A DNA stretch of 64,000 bases from JAPORK01 sp026710285. GTDB taxonomy: Bacteria; Pseudomonadota; Gammaproteobacteria; Pseudomonadales; Endozoicomonadaceae. The number at the start of each line of letters is the position of its first letter. The stretch's first letter is position 1. Positions 40,320-49,598 of the stretch are shown in pieces. The position numbers and the translations under genes were made by a program. The notes under the pieces were generated by a model. That model was given only the letters and a program-made list of their open reading frames with translations, did no database searches and was not told where the DNA came from. Location of the stretch: assembly GCA_965201045.1 (NCBI GenBank), contig OZ241746.1, positions 3,534,001 to 3,598,000 on the forward strand. The letters run 5' to 3'.

Positions 40320-41704
40320 TCATCCAACCAATGGTCTGACACCAAACCTCCAGTGCGGAAATAGATTTGGAGATCTCTTTGCGATTTCTCCAGGTCTGTG
40401 CTCTGCACGTCGCCGATGTCTTTTAAGCCTTTTAAACTTCTTCGTCGCCCACAAGCACAGCTTGCGGTTGAGATGACGGAATGTCGGGAACATGGCTGAT
40501 TTGCAGAAGCGACCGTAGTAGTTTATCCAGCCTTGTATCTGTGCTTTAAACATTTGAGTCAGATCAGTAAGGTCTTTATCACTGCGCAAGTGCAGCTTCC
40601 AACCTCTCACTTTCTGTCTGATGGCTTTTCCTGCTTTTGCGCTCATCGCTGGCGTAAAGTTAATGAAGTACTTTCTCCATCGATTCTTTGACCTTCCCGG
40701 ACGAAACGTATACCCAGGAAAGTCAAAGCTGATAACAGGATGTTCTTATCGTCGACCGTCATCTTTGCAATAAACAATTTTTGTCTTTTTCGGATGCATT
40801 TCCAGACTACACTCTCGCAACCTTGTCTCTAAAGCATGCTTCAGAGTCTCTGCTTCCTCCTTATGCTGACAATGTGCAAGCGCATCATCGGCATAGCGAC
40901 AAAATGGAATGACCGGAAAGTTTCTTTCCATCCACTTGTCAAAGGCATATACCCATTCAACTTCAAAACACTGGGTTTTATTTTTGTATAACCCTTTAAT
41001 AGCAATCACTTATGGTGAAGCGAATCCAGTATTTCCAAGTTGAATGTGTATAGTGCATAAACAGATTGCTGAGCACAGGACTGATCACCCCACCCTGCGG
41101 CACACCTCGCTCACGCATCACAATGCTGCCATCCTCATTCTGAATCGGTGCTGTTAACCAGCGTTCAATGTAGAGAATTAGCCAGCGTTTGTCGGTATGT
41201 TTGCGAACCGCTTTCATCAGTAGTTCGTGATTAATATTGTCAAACAATCCTTTTATCAAATTCCAGCACCCAGTTATAACGCCAGCATCGCCTGCGGGTG
41301 ATCTCCAGCGCCTGATGTGCCGATCTGTTTGACCTGTAACCATAAGAATCCTGATGAAACCAGGGTTCGACTAAAGGTTTGAAATGCAGCTTAACTACCA
41401 TCTGTGCAATCCGATCTGATACCGTGGGTATGCCCGGTTTTCTTTCCCCATCTGTTTTCTTTGGTATCGCTACCGTTTTAACAGGCGGTGGAAAGTAGCT
41501 TCCAGACGACATTCGGTTCCATATCTTATATAGATTGCTGTTCAGGTTAGACTCAAATTGTTTTATGGTCTCACCATCGACACCATAAGTGCCTTTATTG
41601 GCTTTGACCCGTTGCCATGCACGCACTACGTCGTATTTAGAAATTTTAAATGGTTTTGTTGTTGTTTCCAAAAACTCCTCCCTCCGACAGCAATAAACTG
41701 TCAT
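40320..41704 (-). pseudogene. Group II intron reverse transcriptase/maturase, broken
   Basis: Fragments in order: RT start to finger region (41704-41240: NKGTYGVDGETI, KKTDGERKPGIPTVSDRIAQ, DSYGYRSNRSAHQAL); palm (41343-40996: FDNINHELL, RGVPQGGVISPVLSNLF); catalytic FCRYADD (40746-41009); maturase X domain (40320-40646: QIQGWINYYGRF). Lesions: a frameshift at WVLEFD, where bases are lost before the KGLFDNINH motif; a MITE insertion between MHY and AFDKWM; and a stop or frame change at DDGRR. No endonuclease domain is seen. The protein cannot be made. Confidence 0.8.
40950..41050. mobile_element. About 100-bp MITE with terminal inverted repeats and TA target duplication
   Basis: The insert interrupts the reverse transcriptase between codons for MHY and AFDKW. 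Its ends are inverted repeats, TACCCATTCAACTT on the left and AAGTTGAATGTGTA on the right, with weaker pairing continuing inward (CACTGG against CCAGTA). It is flanked by TA on both sides. Removing the insert and one TA restores CAC TAT GCC TTT GAC and the reading frame. It has no ORF. TA duplication is typical of IS630/Tc1-type transposition, and IS630 elements lie nearby. Confidence 0.7.
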
Positions 41705-41764
41705 AATGGTTGATTCTCAAATTCAACAGGATGACTGATCCCCTTCGCTCATCTTCTGTGCAGT

Positions 41765-41800
41765 TAAGCACAGGCGCTGCTTACGCCGCAGCCTGTGCTC
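41765..41800. repeat. Perfect inverted repeat AGCACAGGC / GCCTGTGCT
   Basis: This strong hairpin (nine perfect pairs plus further GC pairs, short loop) lies between the IS630 remnant and the start of the intron reverse transcriptase. It may be a terminator-like or intron-derived structure; no T-run follows on either strand. The IS630 frame ends inside it. Confidence 0.5.
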
Positions 41801-42339
41801 GTGGCATACAAATATCAGCATATTTTTCTTTAAAGTTTTCATCCTTTGGTGTGTCTACCCAGTTCTTCATTTTATCAGGACGAATATCCGCCTGATTTTA
41901 AAAAACGACCTGTCTGGCGCTGTGAAATATTTTCTACAATACCTTCTTTTATCGCCGCTTTTGCCAGTGCATTTTGTGACCAGTGACTCAACAGATATCC
42001 ATAGTCTTTTGGTTTTTTGCAGGCTAAAGCCATGATTTCACAAACTTGTTCAGCTGTAAATTTAGGTGGATAACTCGGACGGGGAGCATCTTTCAAACGT
42101 TCACAAACAGGCAATTCTTCTGCATGACTAATCCAGCGTCTCCGCCAGAGTCTTACCATTGAACGGCTGCATTTCAGTTCTCTGACTGAAGCTTTGATAC
42201 CTACACCTTTTGCCGCCAGCAAAATAATTTTTGCCCTTTCCACTAAAGACTGGGAGTTACTGCGTTTTCTAATGATTAACTTAAGCTCATTACACTGTTC
42301 TTCTGTAAGAAGAATGTCTTGTACCTGTTCTGAACACAT
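41781..42339 (-). pseudogene. IS630-family transposase remnant
   Basis: The - strand 41875-42339 encodes the N-terminal helix-turn-helix region of an IS630/Tc1-type transposase (LTEEQCNELKLIIRKRSNSQ, VERAKIILLAAKGVGIKASVREL, SRSMVRLWRRRW). The frame then breaks after FLKSGGYSS and continues in another frame at 41781-41885 with PDKMKNWVDTPKDENFKEKY, the usual linker before the DDE domain. The catalytic domain is gone; sequence passes into the hairpin and intron. It is a different lineage from the element at 42465-43385. Confidence 0.75.
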
Positions 42340-42420
42340 TTCTTTTTTCCTTAATTTTATTTTCTGTTTGGTAAAATATTAGGAAAATATATTTTAAAAG
42401 GGGTGTAAATCATAGCTTAG

Positions 42421-42464
42421 CAGCACTAGTAATTTTGCTGCTTCAAAACTGTTATAGCGCTGAT
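42421..42464 (-). pseudogene. Ankyrin gene scrap between the two IS630 elements
   Basis: A single partial repeat (NSFEAAKLLVLL on the - strand) lies between the IS630 remnant and the left end of the + strand IS630 element. It belongs to the broken module C ankyrin gene and shows that both elements entered coding sequence. Confidence 0.65.
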
Positions 42465-43385
42465 TTTTTAAAAATGGTACAGTATACTTATAGTATATAG
42501 CACTTACCAACTAAAAAATATTACAGAGCTGCTCATGGCATATACAAATGATTTTATACAATGTGTACTTAAAGTACAAAAGGATAGAAACTTGTCGCAT
42601 AGAAAGACGGCAAGTTTGTTTCAAATTGGTACAACAACACTTGCAAACTGGAAAAAAGGTTTATTTCCTGAGGAAAAACGCAACAGAAAACCAACAAAAA
42701 TTCATGATGATAAATTATATCAGGATATAAAAGATTATCCGGATGCTTTTCAGCATGAACGTGCAGATCGTTTGAAGGTTAGTGCAAGAGGAATTAGTTC
42801 TGCATTAAAGCGTTTGGGTATTACACGAAAAAAAAACTTTATCTCATCCAAAAAGAGATGAAAAAGAACGTTCGAATTTTTGTCGTAAAATAAAAAATTA
42901 TGTTGATGCAGGTCGATCTGTTGCTTATCTGGATGAAAGTAGTTTTGTTGTTGATCCGCTAAGAGAATACGGTTATTCCGAACAGGGGAAACGCTGTTAT
43001 GGTACTCACAGTTGGAATAAAAAAGGTAGAATCAACGCATTGGGTGCATTAGTGGGTAATGTTTTACTCACTGTATCTCTTATTACGGGTTCGATCAATG
43101 CTGATGTATTTTATAACTGGATAAAACAAGATTTACTGCCAAAACTGCCTGAATCTTCAGTAGTAGTAATGGGTAATGCATCTTTTCATAAGAGAAAAGA
43201 TATACAGGAAATAATAAAAGATAAAGGTCATACACTGGAATACATGCCTGTTTATTCACCTGACCTGAATCCAATTGAGAAAAAGTGGGCTCAGGCCAAG
43301 TCTATTAGAAGACAAAAAATGTGTGATCCGGAAACTTTATTTAAGGAACATATTATGTAACTTTTTTAGATGGCGGTTGCTATCT
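42465..43385 (+). mobile_element. IS630-family insertion sequence
   Basis: The transposase region (42535-43360) is flanked by imperfect inverted ends (left TTAAAAATGGTACAGTATA, right read inward TAAAAAAGTTACATAATA). Ankyrin-coding sequence lies on both sides (42421-42464 and 43380-43460), with TATAGC at both outer flanks, consistent with TA target duplication. Element boundaries are approximate. Confidence 0.65.
42535..43360 (+). CDS. IS630-family transposase in two frames, with a catalytic-site change
   Basis: Frame 1 (42535-42861) holds the helix-turn-helix part (NLSHRKTASLFQIGTTTLANWK). At a run of nine A at about 42828 the protein must change frame to continue as TLSHPKRDEKERSNF, then AYLDESSFV, ALGALVGN, NASFHKRKD and YSPDLNPIEKKW, ending at 43360. 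A-run slippage is used by some IS630 elements, but a simple indel is equally possible. In the DDE triad the first Asp (LDESSF) and the Glu (NPIEKKW) are present, whereas the second Asp, normally in VMDNASFH, is Gly (VMGNASFH). This copy is probably inactive. Confidence 0.75.
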
Positions 43386-43460
43386 TAGCTATAGCGTATG
43401 CCAGAGCTACCACACCATTACATTTTGCATTAATATCAGTGCCGCGTTCCACCAGTAATT
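43380..43460 (-). pseudogene. Ankyrin gene scrap right of the IS630 element
   Basis: The - strand reads EAVKLLVERGTDINAKC and VALAYAIA, an ankyrin repeat in a different frame from the adjacent 43461-45632 ORF. The upstream ORF ends in INLKRQ and a stop, so a small deletion shifted the frame here before or after the IS630 insertion. Confidence 0.65.
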
Positions 43461-45632
43461 TTACTGCCTCTTTAGATTAATATCAATGCCGCGTTCCTTC
43501 AGAAATTTTACCATCTTCGGATCGTTTTTAATTCCAGACAACATCAGAATTGTCCTACCCCAACGATCTTTTTCATAAATATTAGCGCCGCGTTCTATCA
43601 GAAATGCTACCATCTCCATCTTGTTTTGACTTGCAGCCAGCATCAGAGCTGTCATACCATTAATATCTTTTATATCAAGATTAGCGCTGAGTTCCGTCAG
43701 AGATATTACCATCTTCGCATTGCTTTTATCTATAGCATGCATCAGAGCTGTCCTACCATTATTATCTCGTGCATTAATATCAGCGCCGTATACCTTTAGT
43801 AATCTTACCCTCTCCAGATTGTTTGCACTTACAGCCTGCATCAAAATTGTCTTACCATAAACATCTTTTGCATTAATATCAGCGCCGCGTTTCACTAGTG
43901 ATATTACTGCACTAAAATTGTTATCATGTAAAGCCTTTGTCAGAGCTTTCCAACTATCATGTTTTAGATCAATACCAGGGCTGAATCCCTCCAGTAAGTT
44001 TACCATCTGCGGATTTTTTTCACCTTCAGCCTGCATCAGAGCTGTCTTACCATTATTATCTCGTGCATTAATATCAGCGCCTTGTTCCAATAGTAATATT
44101 ACCATATTCCGATTATTTTTACTTATAGCCTGCATCAGAGCTGTCCTACCATTATTATCTCGTGCATTAATATCAGCGCCGTATGCCTTTAGTAATCTTA
44201 CCCTCTCCAGATTGTTTGCACTTACAGCCTGCATCAAAATTGTCTTACCATCAACATCTTTTGCATTAATATCAACAACATCTTTTGCATTAATATCAAC
44301 GCCGTATCCCTTCAGAAATTTTACCATCTTCGGATCGTTGTTAATTTCAGGCCACATCAGAATTGTCCTACCCCAAATATCTTTTATATCAAGATTAGCG
44401 CCGCGTTCTATCAGAAATGCTACCATCTCCATCTTGTTTTGACTTGCAGCCAGCATCAGAGCTGTCATACCATTAATATCTTTTATATCAAGATTAGCGC
44501 CGAGTTCCGTCAGAGATATTACCATCTTCGCATTGCTTTTATCTATAGCATGCATCAGAGCTGTCTTACCATTAGGATCTTGTGCATTAAGATTAGCGCC
44601 GTATCCATTTAGTAAATTTACCATCTCCATCTTGTTTTCACTTACAGCCTGCATCAAAATTGTATTACCATAAACATCTTTTGCATTAATATCAACGCCG
44701 CGTTTCACTAGTGATATTACTGCACTAAAATTGTTATTACGTAAAGCCTTTTTCAGAGCTATACAACTATCATGTTTTAGATCAATACCAGGGCTGAATT
44801 CCTCCAGGAAGTTTACCATCTTCAGATTTTTTTCACCTTCAGCCTGCATCAGAGCTGTCTTACCATTATTATCTCGTGCATTAATATCAGCGCCGTTTTC
44901 CAATAGTAATATTACCATATTCTGATTATTTTTACTTATAGCCTGCATCAGAATTGTCTTACCATCAGGATCTTTTGCATTAATATCAACGCCGCGTTCC
45001 ACTAGTGATACTACTGCCTCAAAATTGTTATTATGTAAAGCGTTTGTCAGAGCTATCCAACCATCACGTTTTATATCTATCCAATCATCAAGGTTTAGAT
45101 TAATATCAGTGCCGGGATTCTTCAGGGATTCTAACAGCTCTGGATTGCCTGTAACTGAAGACCACATCAAAACTGTCTTGCCATCACGATCTTTTGCATT
45201 AATATCAGCGCAGAGTGCCACCAGTAATTTTACTATCGCCAGTTGGTTTCTACTTACAGCCTGCATCAGAACTGTCCAATTAAAATAATCTCTTGTATTA
45301 ATACCAGCGCCGAGTTTCACCAGTAACATGAACACCCCCAGATTGTTTTTTTTTGCAGCCCACATCAAAGGTGTCATACTATTATCATCTCGTACATTAA
45401 TATCAACGCCATGTTGCTTCAGTAATTTTGCCATCTTCATACTAGTTAATTGGTCCAATGCTTTAACCGTATTTTCGTGCAGCAGGCCGTTAAAAAGCAT
45501 GTTTGAGAATTTTTGGGGATTTATAGTGGTTAAAAGCATTTCAAAATTTTCAAGTGTCTTAGCATTATCAGCGGTTTGATCATGGGGTTGTTGGTTTGTA
45601 TCTGTTACTTTGAATATACTGTATATTTGCAT
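43461..45632 (-). pseudogene. Ankyrin-repeat gene, 5' part (module C), cut from its C-terminal domain
   Basis: These 723 codons start at the ATG at 45630-45632, with AGGA ten bases upstream, and run through about 20 ankyrin repeats (GADINARDNNGKTALMQAE, DINAKDVYGKTILMQAVS). A block of about eight repeats is present twice, including unusual degenerate repeats with SPGIDLKHD. The ORF ends in ERGIDINLKRQ, inside a repeat, because of a frameshifting deletion; the remainder of the gene lies beyond the mobile elements at 39127-40219. The remaining ORF could still yield a 723-residue ankyrin protein lacking the common C-terminal domain. It is classed as a pseudogene because the parent gene is split. 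Confidence 0.75.
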
Positions 45633-46229
45633 TTTCAATATTTCCTGAAAATAATTGGTTGCTAAAAGGTACAAACTGTCTTTATATACATTGAAAACAT
45701 AGTTTCTACCGTCATTCTAAATGAGGTACCTGTTTGAATAGCGTAAAGTTCAGGTATACTCTGAAGCAAGATTTTGAGCATAAGTGTTGTGATAACAGAT
45801 AATGACAAGTAAACCATTGCTGCATTTTGCTATATTACTGGATTTAAATTCGGAATACAAGTGTTTTTTTGAATATTATGATGTGGTCAGGGAACAGGTC
45901 ACAAGCACTTAGAAAGACTGATGGCACGGACCATAAGTGGTCACTGCAGGTTATTTCTATAGTAGCAGAAAAAATGTTTATAATGGTTTGTATAACTTTT
46001 ATAAAAGCAGTCAAATATTCTCTTTTTTACTGTTATTGCGAACGGTAACTTTTGCACTTTTTACTTTATTTTCAGTCAGCTCCGGAATTTCAATCTGCCA
46101 GCGACCTCCTGTGCATACATTGAAGCTGATTGCCGGGTATAATCTCGTTGCTTAACATCTGTTAATAGTAATTATCCTTGTTTTTTCAAATTAATCCGGA
46201 TTATACAAATAGTTGGTGTCGGGTCAATT
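45633..46229. other. Spacer of module C between ankyrin start and intact photolyase
   Basis: This 597-bp region is the parent or sister of the spacers in modules A and B. It holds the ankyrin ribosome-binding site (45643-45646) and, on the - strand at about 46010-46150, a coding-like scrap (GRWQIEIPELTENKVKSAK, then VTVRNNSKKENI and a stop), possibly from a DDE transposase. No other gene is seen. The ankyrin promoter must lie here or in the photolyase gene, but no sigma70 site is convincing. Confidence 0.45.
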
Positions 46230-47768
46230 TCAAATGAGAATTCCATTTTCAATATTGTTGAAGAATCGGGCACTATCATTATCAATGGCTTTTTTTCTGC
46301 TATCATCCATCCGGTCAAAAGTGTTATACATCATGCCGATACGGTGATTAGAATGCAGTTTGTTGCGGTTACGTTTCAGAAAGTCCCAGTACAAATAATT
46401 AAACGGACAGGCATCTGCACCATTTTTTTTGGTTACTTTGTAATGGCAGTGTTTGCAATAATCTGACATTTTATTGATGTAACTACCACCGGCTGCATAG
46501 GGTTTGCTGGCTAAATAACCACCGTCTGCAAATAAAATCATCCCGGATACATTGGGAAGTTCTACCCATTCAAAAGCATCTGCATAAACGACTAAAAACC
46601 ACTCATTAACTTGTGCAGGAGCAACACCTGCGAGCAGGGCAAAATTTCCCAGTACCATCAGACGCTGAATATGATGTGCATAGCTATTTTTTCGGGTCTG
46701 TGTAACACACTGATGCAGGCAGTTCATTTTGGTATTAGCTGTCCAGTAAAAATCGGGTAAATTGCGTCTGGCTTTAAAAAAGTTTTCCTCTGCGTATTCG
46801 GGCATCTTCAGCCAGTAGATGCCCCGAATATATTCACGCCAGCCGAGAATCTGTCGTATGAAACCTTCAGCAGCATTGAGCGGAACGTTACCCTTCAGCC
46901 AGGCATTTTCTGCGGCTTTTACACATTCTAATGGCAGCAATAAACCGCAGTTTAAATAAAAGCTGATATGTGAGTGATACATCCATGGCTCTGCTTCAAG
47001 CATCGCATCCTGATAATCACCAAAATATGCCAGTCTCTGTTTGATGAATAAATGCAACGCCTGTAAAGCCTGCTCTCTTGTTACAGCAAAACAAAATGGT
47101 TCAGTGTCGCCAAAGTGATCAGCAAACTGTTCTTCTACCAGCAAGATCACATCTCTGGTTATATTATCCACTTTGGTGCAGTAAGATTTTGGAATCTTTA
47201 GTCCTTCTTTTGGGGGCTTTCTGTTTTGTGCGTCATAATTCCACTTTCCGCCCACTGGTTGATCTTCGTCCATAAGAATAGAATACTTTTTACGCATATT
47301 CCGATAAAAATATTCCATACGCAATTGCTTGTAATCTTGTGCCCAGTCTGCAAATGCTTGTGGAGAACATAAAAAACGGTCATCGTCTCTGATCTCCACA
47401 GGAATACCAAAGTCAAACTTCCATTGTTGTATATCTCTGAGTACCCGGTACTCACCCGGGTATGTAACAATAATGCGTTCCGTTTTATGCTGTTTAAGCG
47501 TACGCTCAACTTCGCCTCTGAATGACCCTGAGTTATCAGGATCATTCAGTTTTGTATAAGTTACTCTGTAACCCTCTTTTTGTAACTCTGCTGCAAAATG
47601 GCGCATGGCAGAAAAGAGAAAAGCTATTTTCTTTTTATGATGTTTTACGTAGGTTGCTTCTTCCCATACCTCACACATAAGAATAAGATCATGCTTTTTA
47701 TCACATCCTTTTAGCGCAGAAACAGATTTAGAAAGCTGATCGCCTAATATCAAATGTAGTTTTGCCAT
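46230..47768 (-). CDS. phrB: (6-4) photolyase of the iron-sulfur bacterial cryptochrome/photolyase type
   Basis: This 512-residue protein of the FeS-BCP class is expected to repair UV (6-4) photoproducts using FAD and light. The N-terminus (MAKLHLILGDQLS) is the DPRP-type antenna domain; the FAD-binding helical domain includes NAAEGFIRQILGWREYIRG (about 298-316). Four Cys at 350, 438, 441 and 454 (NCLHQC, YCKHC, DACPF) sit at the positions of the [4Fe-4S] ligands known in Agrobacterium PhrB. The length also matches that family. It follows the SDR gene by 121 bp on the same strand and is probably the last gene of the 50026-46230 operon. It is the intact parent of the two 3' fragments in modules A and B. 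Confidence 0.9.
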   Translation of the reverse strand: MAKLHLILGDQLSKSVSALKGCDKKHDLILMCEVWEEATYVKHHKKKIAFLFSAMRHFAAELQKEGYRVTYTKLNDPDNSGSFRGEVERTLKQHKTERIIVTYPGEYRVLRDIQQWKFDFGIPVEIRDDDRFLCSPQAFADWAQDYKQLRMEYFYRNMRKKYSILMDEDQPVGGKWNYDAQNRKPPKEGLKIPKSYCTKVDNITRDVILLVEEQFADHFGDTEPFCFAVTREQALQALHLFIKQRLAYFGDYQDAMLEAEPWMYHSHISFYLNCGLLLPLECVKAAENAWLKGNVPLNAAEGFIRQILGWREYIRGIYWLKMPEYAEENFFKARRNLPDFYWTANTKMNCLHQCVTQTRKNSYAHHIQRLMVLGNFALLAGVAPAQVNEWFLVVYADAFEWVELPNVSGMILFADGGYLASKPYAAGGSYINKMSDYCKHCHYKVTKKNGADACPFNYLYWDFLKRNRNKLHSNHRIGMMYNTFDRMDDSRKKAIDNDSARFFNNIENGILI

Positions 47769-47889
47769 AAAGTAAACGTTCCTGTCTGTTAGATTGTGTT
47801 TTTTCTGCGTATAATTCAGGGTTGAGCAGACTGGTATCTACTCGTTCATTCACAGCCTTGCGCTGTCCTGGTGTTATTAATATGCTTTG

Positions 47890-48618
47890 CTATGGTGATA
47901 TCTCTTCACCGTCCCAGGCAAAAAATTTACCACTTTGCTGTGGAGTAAGATTATCTAAAACGGCTAACAGTTTTCCGGTAGCATAATCTGGCGTGAATAA
48001 CTGATCATCAGGCACACCGTGCTGAAAAGGACCGGACAGATTGCTATCCACTGTTCCCGGATGCAGAGCAACGATAATTGCCTGTTTATTGCATCTTCCA
48101 ATTTCAATGGCTGCATTCCTGATAATCATGTTGAGTGCGGCTTTAGAAGCACGGTATGCATACCAGCCACCAAGCTGATTGTCAGATATACTACCAACCC
48201 GTGCAGACAGTGCAGCAAATACATAAGGTTGTTGGCGGTTCATTATTGGCAGAAAATATTTTGCTATTAAAGCAGGTGTAACCGTATTAATTGCAAACAA
48301 GTACTGAAACTTTTCAGCAGATAGTTGTTTTAGTGATTTCTCTGGCTTCACTTTATCATCGTGTAGTATACCAATAGCGACGATTACAAGATCGGGCGGT
48401 CCGTTACCGGCTGCTTCTCTGGCTGCTTTTTCAATGGATGTTTCATCTGTGTAATCAATCGCATGATATGAAACACCCGAGAGAATATTTGTAGGTGTTT
48501 GCCGGGAAAAAGCATGAATACTGGCATCAGAATGAGTCTCTGATAAATGCCGTATAAATGCACTGCCAATGGCACCGCCAGCTCCAAAAATCACAATATT
48601 TTTTGGTTTTATACTCAT
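47890..48618 (-). CDS. Short-chain dehydrogenase/reductase (C-factor-like SDR)
   Basis: This 242-residue cytosolic SDR has the nucleotide-binding GAGGAIG at 12-18, an AIN motif at 109-111, and the catalytic YxxxK as Y155-RAS-K159 (GGWYAYRASKAALN), followed by HPGTV at 186-190, which forms the cofactor loop. Its size and motifs fit the C-factor-like branch, whose substrate is usually unknown. Its ATG overlaps the stop of the upstream FAD oxidoreductase by 4 bp (ATGA), indicating coupled translation. SDRs of this type commonly accompany photolyase/cryptochrome genes in gammaproteobacteria. Confidence 0.85.
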   Translation of the reverse strand: MSIKPKNIVIFGAGGAIGSAFIRHLSETHSDASIHAFSRQTPTNILSGVSYHAIDYTDETSIEKAAREAAGNGPPDLVIVAIGILHDDKVKPEKSLKQLSAEKFQYLFAINTVTPALIAKYFLPIMNRQQPYVFAALSARVGSISDNQLGGWYAYRASKAALNMIIRNAAIEIGRCNKQAIIVALHPGTVDSNLSGPFQHGVPDDQLFTPDYATGKLLAVLDNLTPQQSGKFFAWDGEEISP

Positions 48619-49598
48619 AGCAGACTCTCTTTCATCACATTCGTAAGGTTATAAGCAGAAGTAAATGCATTTTCAATGCGTCCCCCAAGACACCAGTCAC
48701 CACATACAGCAAGGTTGAGATTTTGATCTATAAGCACAGGGTGGTTTTTACGCACGGCATTATTCGCATATCTCCAGCGGTGGATAGTTTTATAGTCAGC
48801 ACGACTGACATCATATCCACTAATATCACTTGTCTGTGCACACAAATGTTTAATCATTATTTCACGATCATCATCAAAATGTGTCTCTGCATAATCTTCA
48901 GAAGAATGTACAACTAATGTAAACTGATTTGCACGACCAGGTTTATGACTATTGACAGCTAACCAGCTTAAATCAGCATTGCTAATATGTGCTGCTTCAA
49001 ATTTAAACGTCAACGGATTAGCAAATCCCAGCATTAATGCAAAACAAGCGCGCATTTTTACAGCACTGATATCTGTATAATACTGAAATGTTTCTGGTAT
49101 AAGCGCTAAGGTTTGTGGTGCGGGTACAGTAAATATCACCCAGTCAAAACCGTCATAAACTTTATCTTCTTCATCAATGAGCTGCCAGCTATTTGCTTGT
49201 TTTAATGAAGTGATTCTTGTGTTTATATGGATATTTAAATCTTCGCTTAAATGTTTAGCTATGCTATTCATACCTGGAATGCCAACATAGCGAGGTTCAT
49301 CATTCAACCAGTTTTTGCGTTCTGTTATTCTCTGACCATCAAATTTTACATAATTGGCATTCCAGCGTCCAATGATGCCATTATTAATAAGCGGTTGAAT
49401 AAATGTTTTAAAAGCTTCTGTGCGGACGGTAAAATATTGTGCCCCATGGTCAAAGCAGTAAGGTCCGGCATATCGGGTCGACATGCGTCCACTAACACCC
49501 CGGGCTTTTTCAAAAACAACCACCTCAGCACGGTTTTTTAAAAGGCTGGCAACAGATAAACCTGATAAACCAGCACCAATAACTGCAATTTTTTTCAT
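48615..49598 (-). CDS. NAD(P)/FAD-dependent oxidoreductase, renalase-like
   Basis: This 327-residue protein starts at MKKIAVIGAGLSG. An in-frame TTG 54 bases upstream (49652) is rejected because the ATG overlaps the DUF3429 stop as ATGA. The dinucleotide-binding GxGxxG is at 8-13 and is followed by VVFEKARGVSGRMSTR, the usual FAD ribose-binding segment. FDHGAQYFTVR and the C-terminal CGDWCLGGRIENAFTSA, which closes over FAD, identify the small amine-oxidase/renalase-like family (COG3380 type). The substrate is unknown. It is translationally coupled on both sides within the photolyase operon. Confidence 0.85.
   Translation of the reverse strand: MKKIAVIGAGLSGLSVASLLKNRAEVVVFEKARGVSGRMSTRYAGPYCFDHGAQYFTVRTEAFKTFIQPLINNGIIGRWNANYVKFDGQRITERKNWLNDEPRYVGIPGMNSIAKHLSEDLNIHINTRITSLKQANSWQLIDEEDKVYDGFDWVIFTVPAPQTLALIPETFQYYTDISAVKMRACFALMLGFANPLTFKFEAAHISNADLSWLAVNSHKPGRANQFTLVVHSSEDYAETHFDDDREIMIKHLCAQTSDISGYDVSRADYKTIHRWRYANNAVRKNHPVLIDQNLNLAVCGDWCLGGRIENAFTSAYNLTNVMKESLL

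Larger units (their letters stand above)
40220..41765 (-). mobile_element. Decayed, 5'-truncated bacterial group II intron
   Basis: The - strand carries a group II intron reverse transcriptase (see 40320-41704). Downstream of it, at 40281-40317, is a domain V-like hairpin (GAGCTGTATGAGTTGAGAG, closing with CCCGTACAGTTC), followed by a domain VI-like hairpin and an end near 40220-40245, where ankyrin sequence resumes. Only about 60 bases separate the RT start from IS630 sequence, so ribozyme domains I-III are missing. The intron therefore cannot splice or move. Exact ends are uncertain. Confidence 0.6.
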
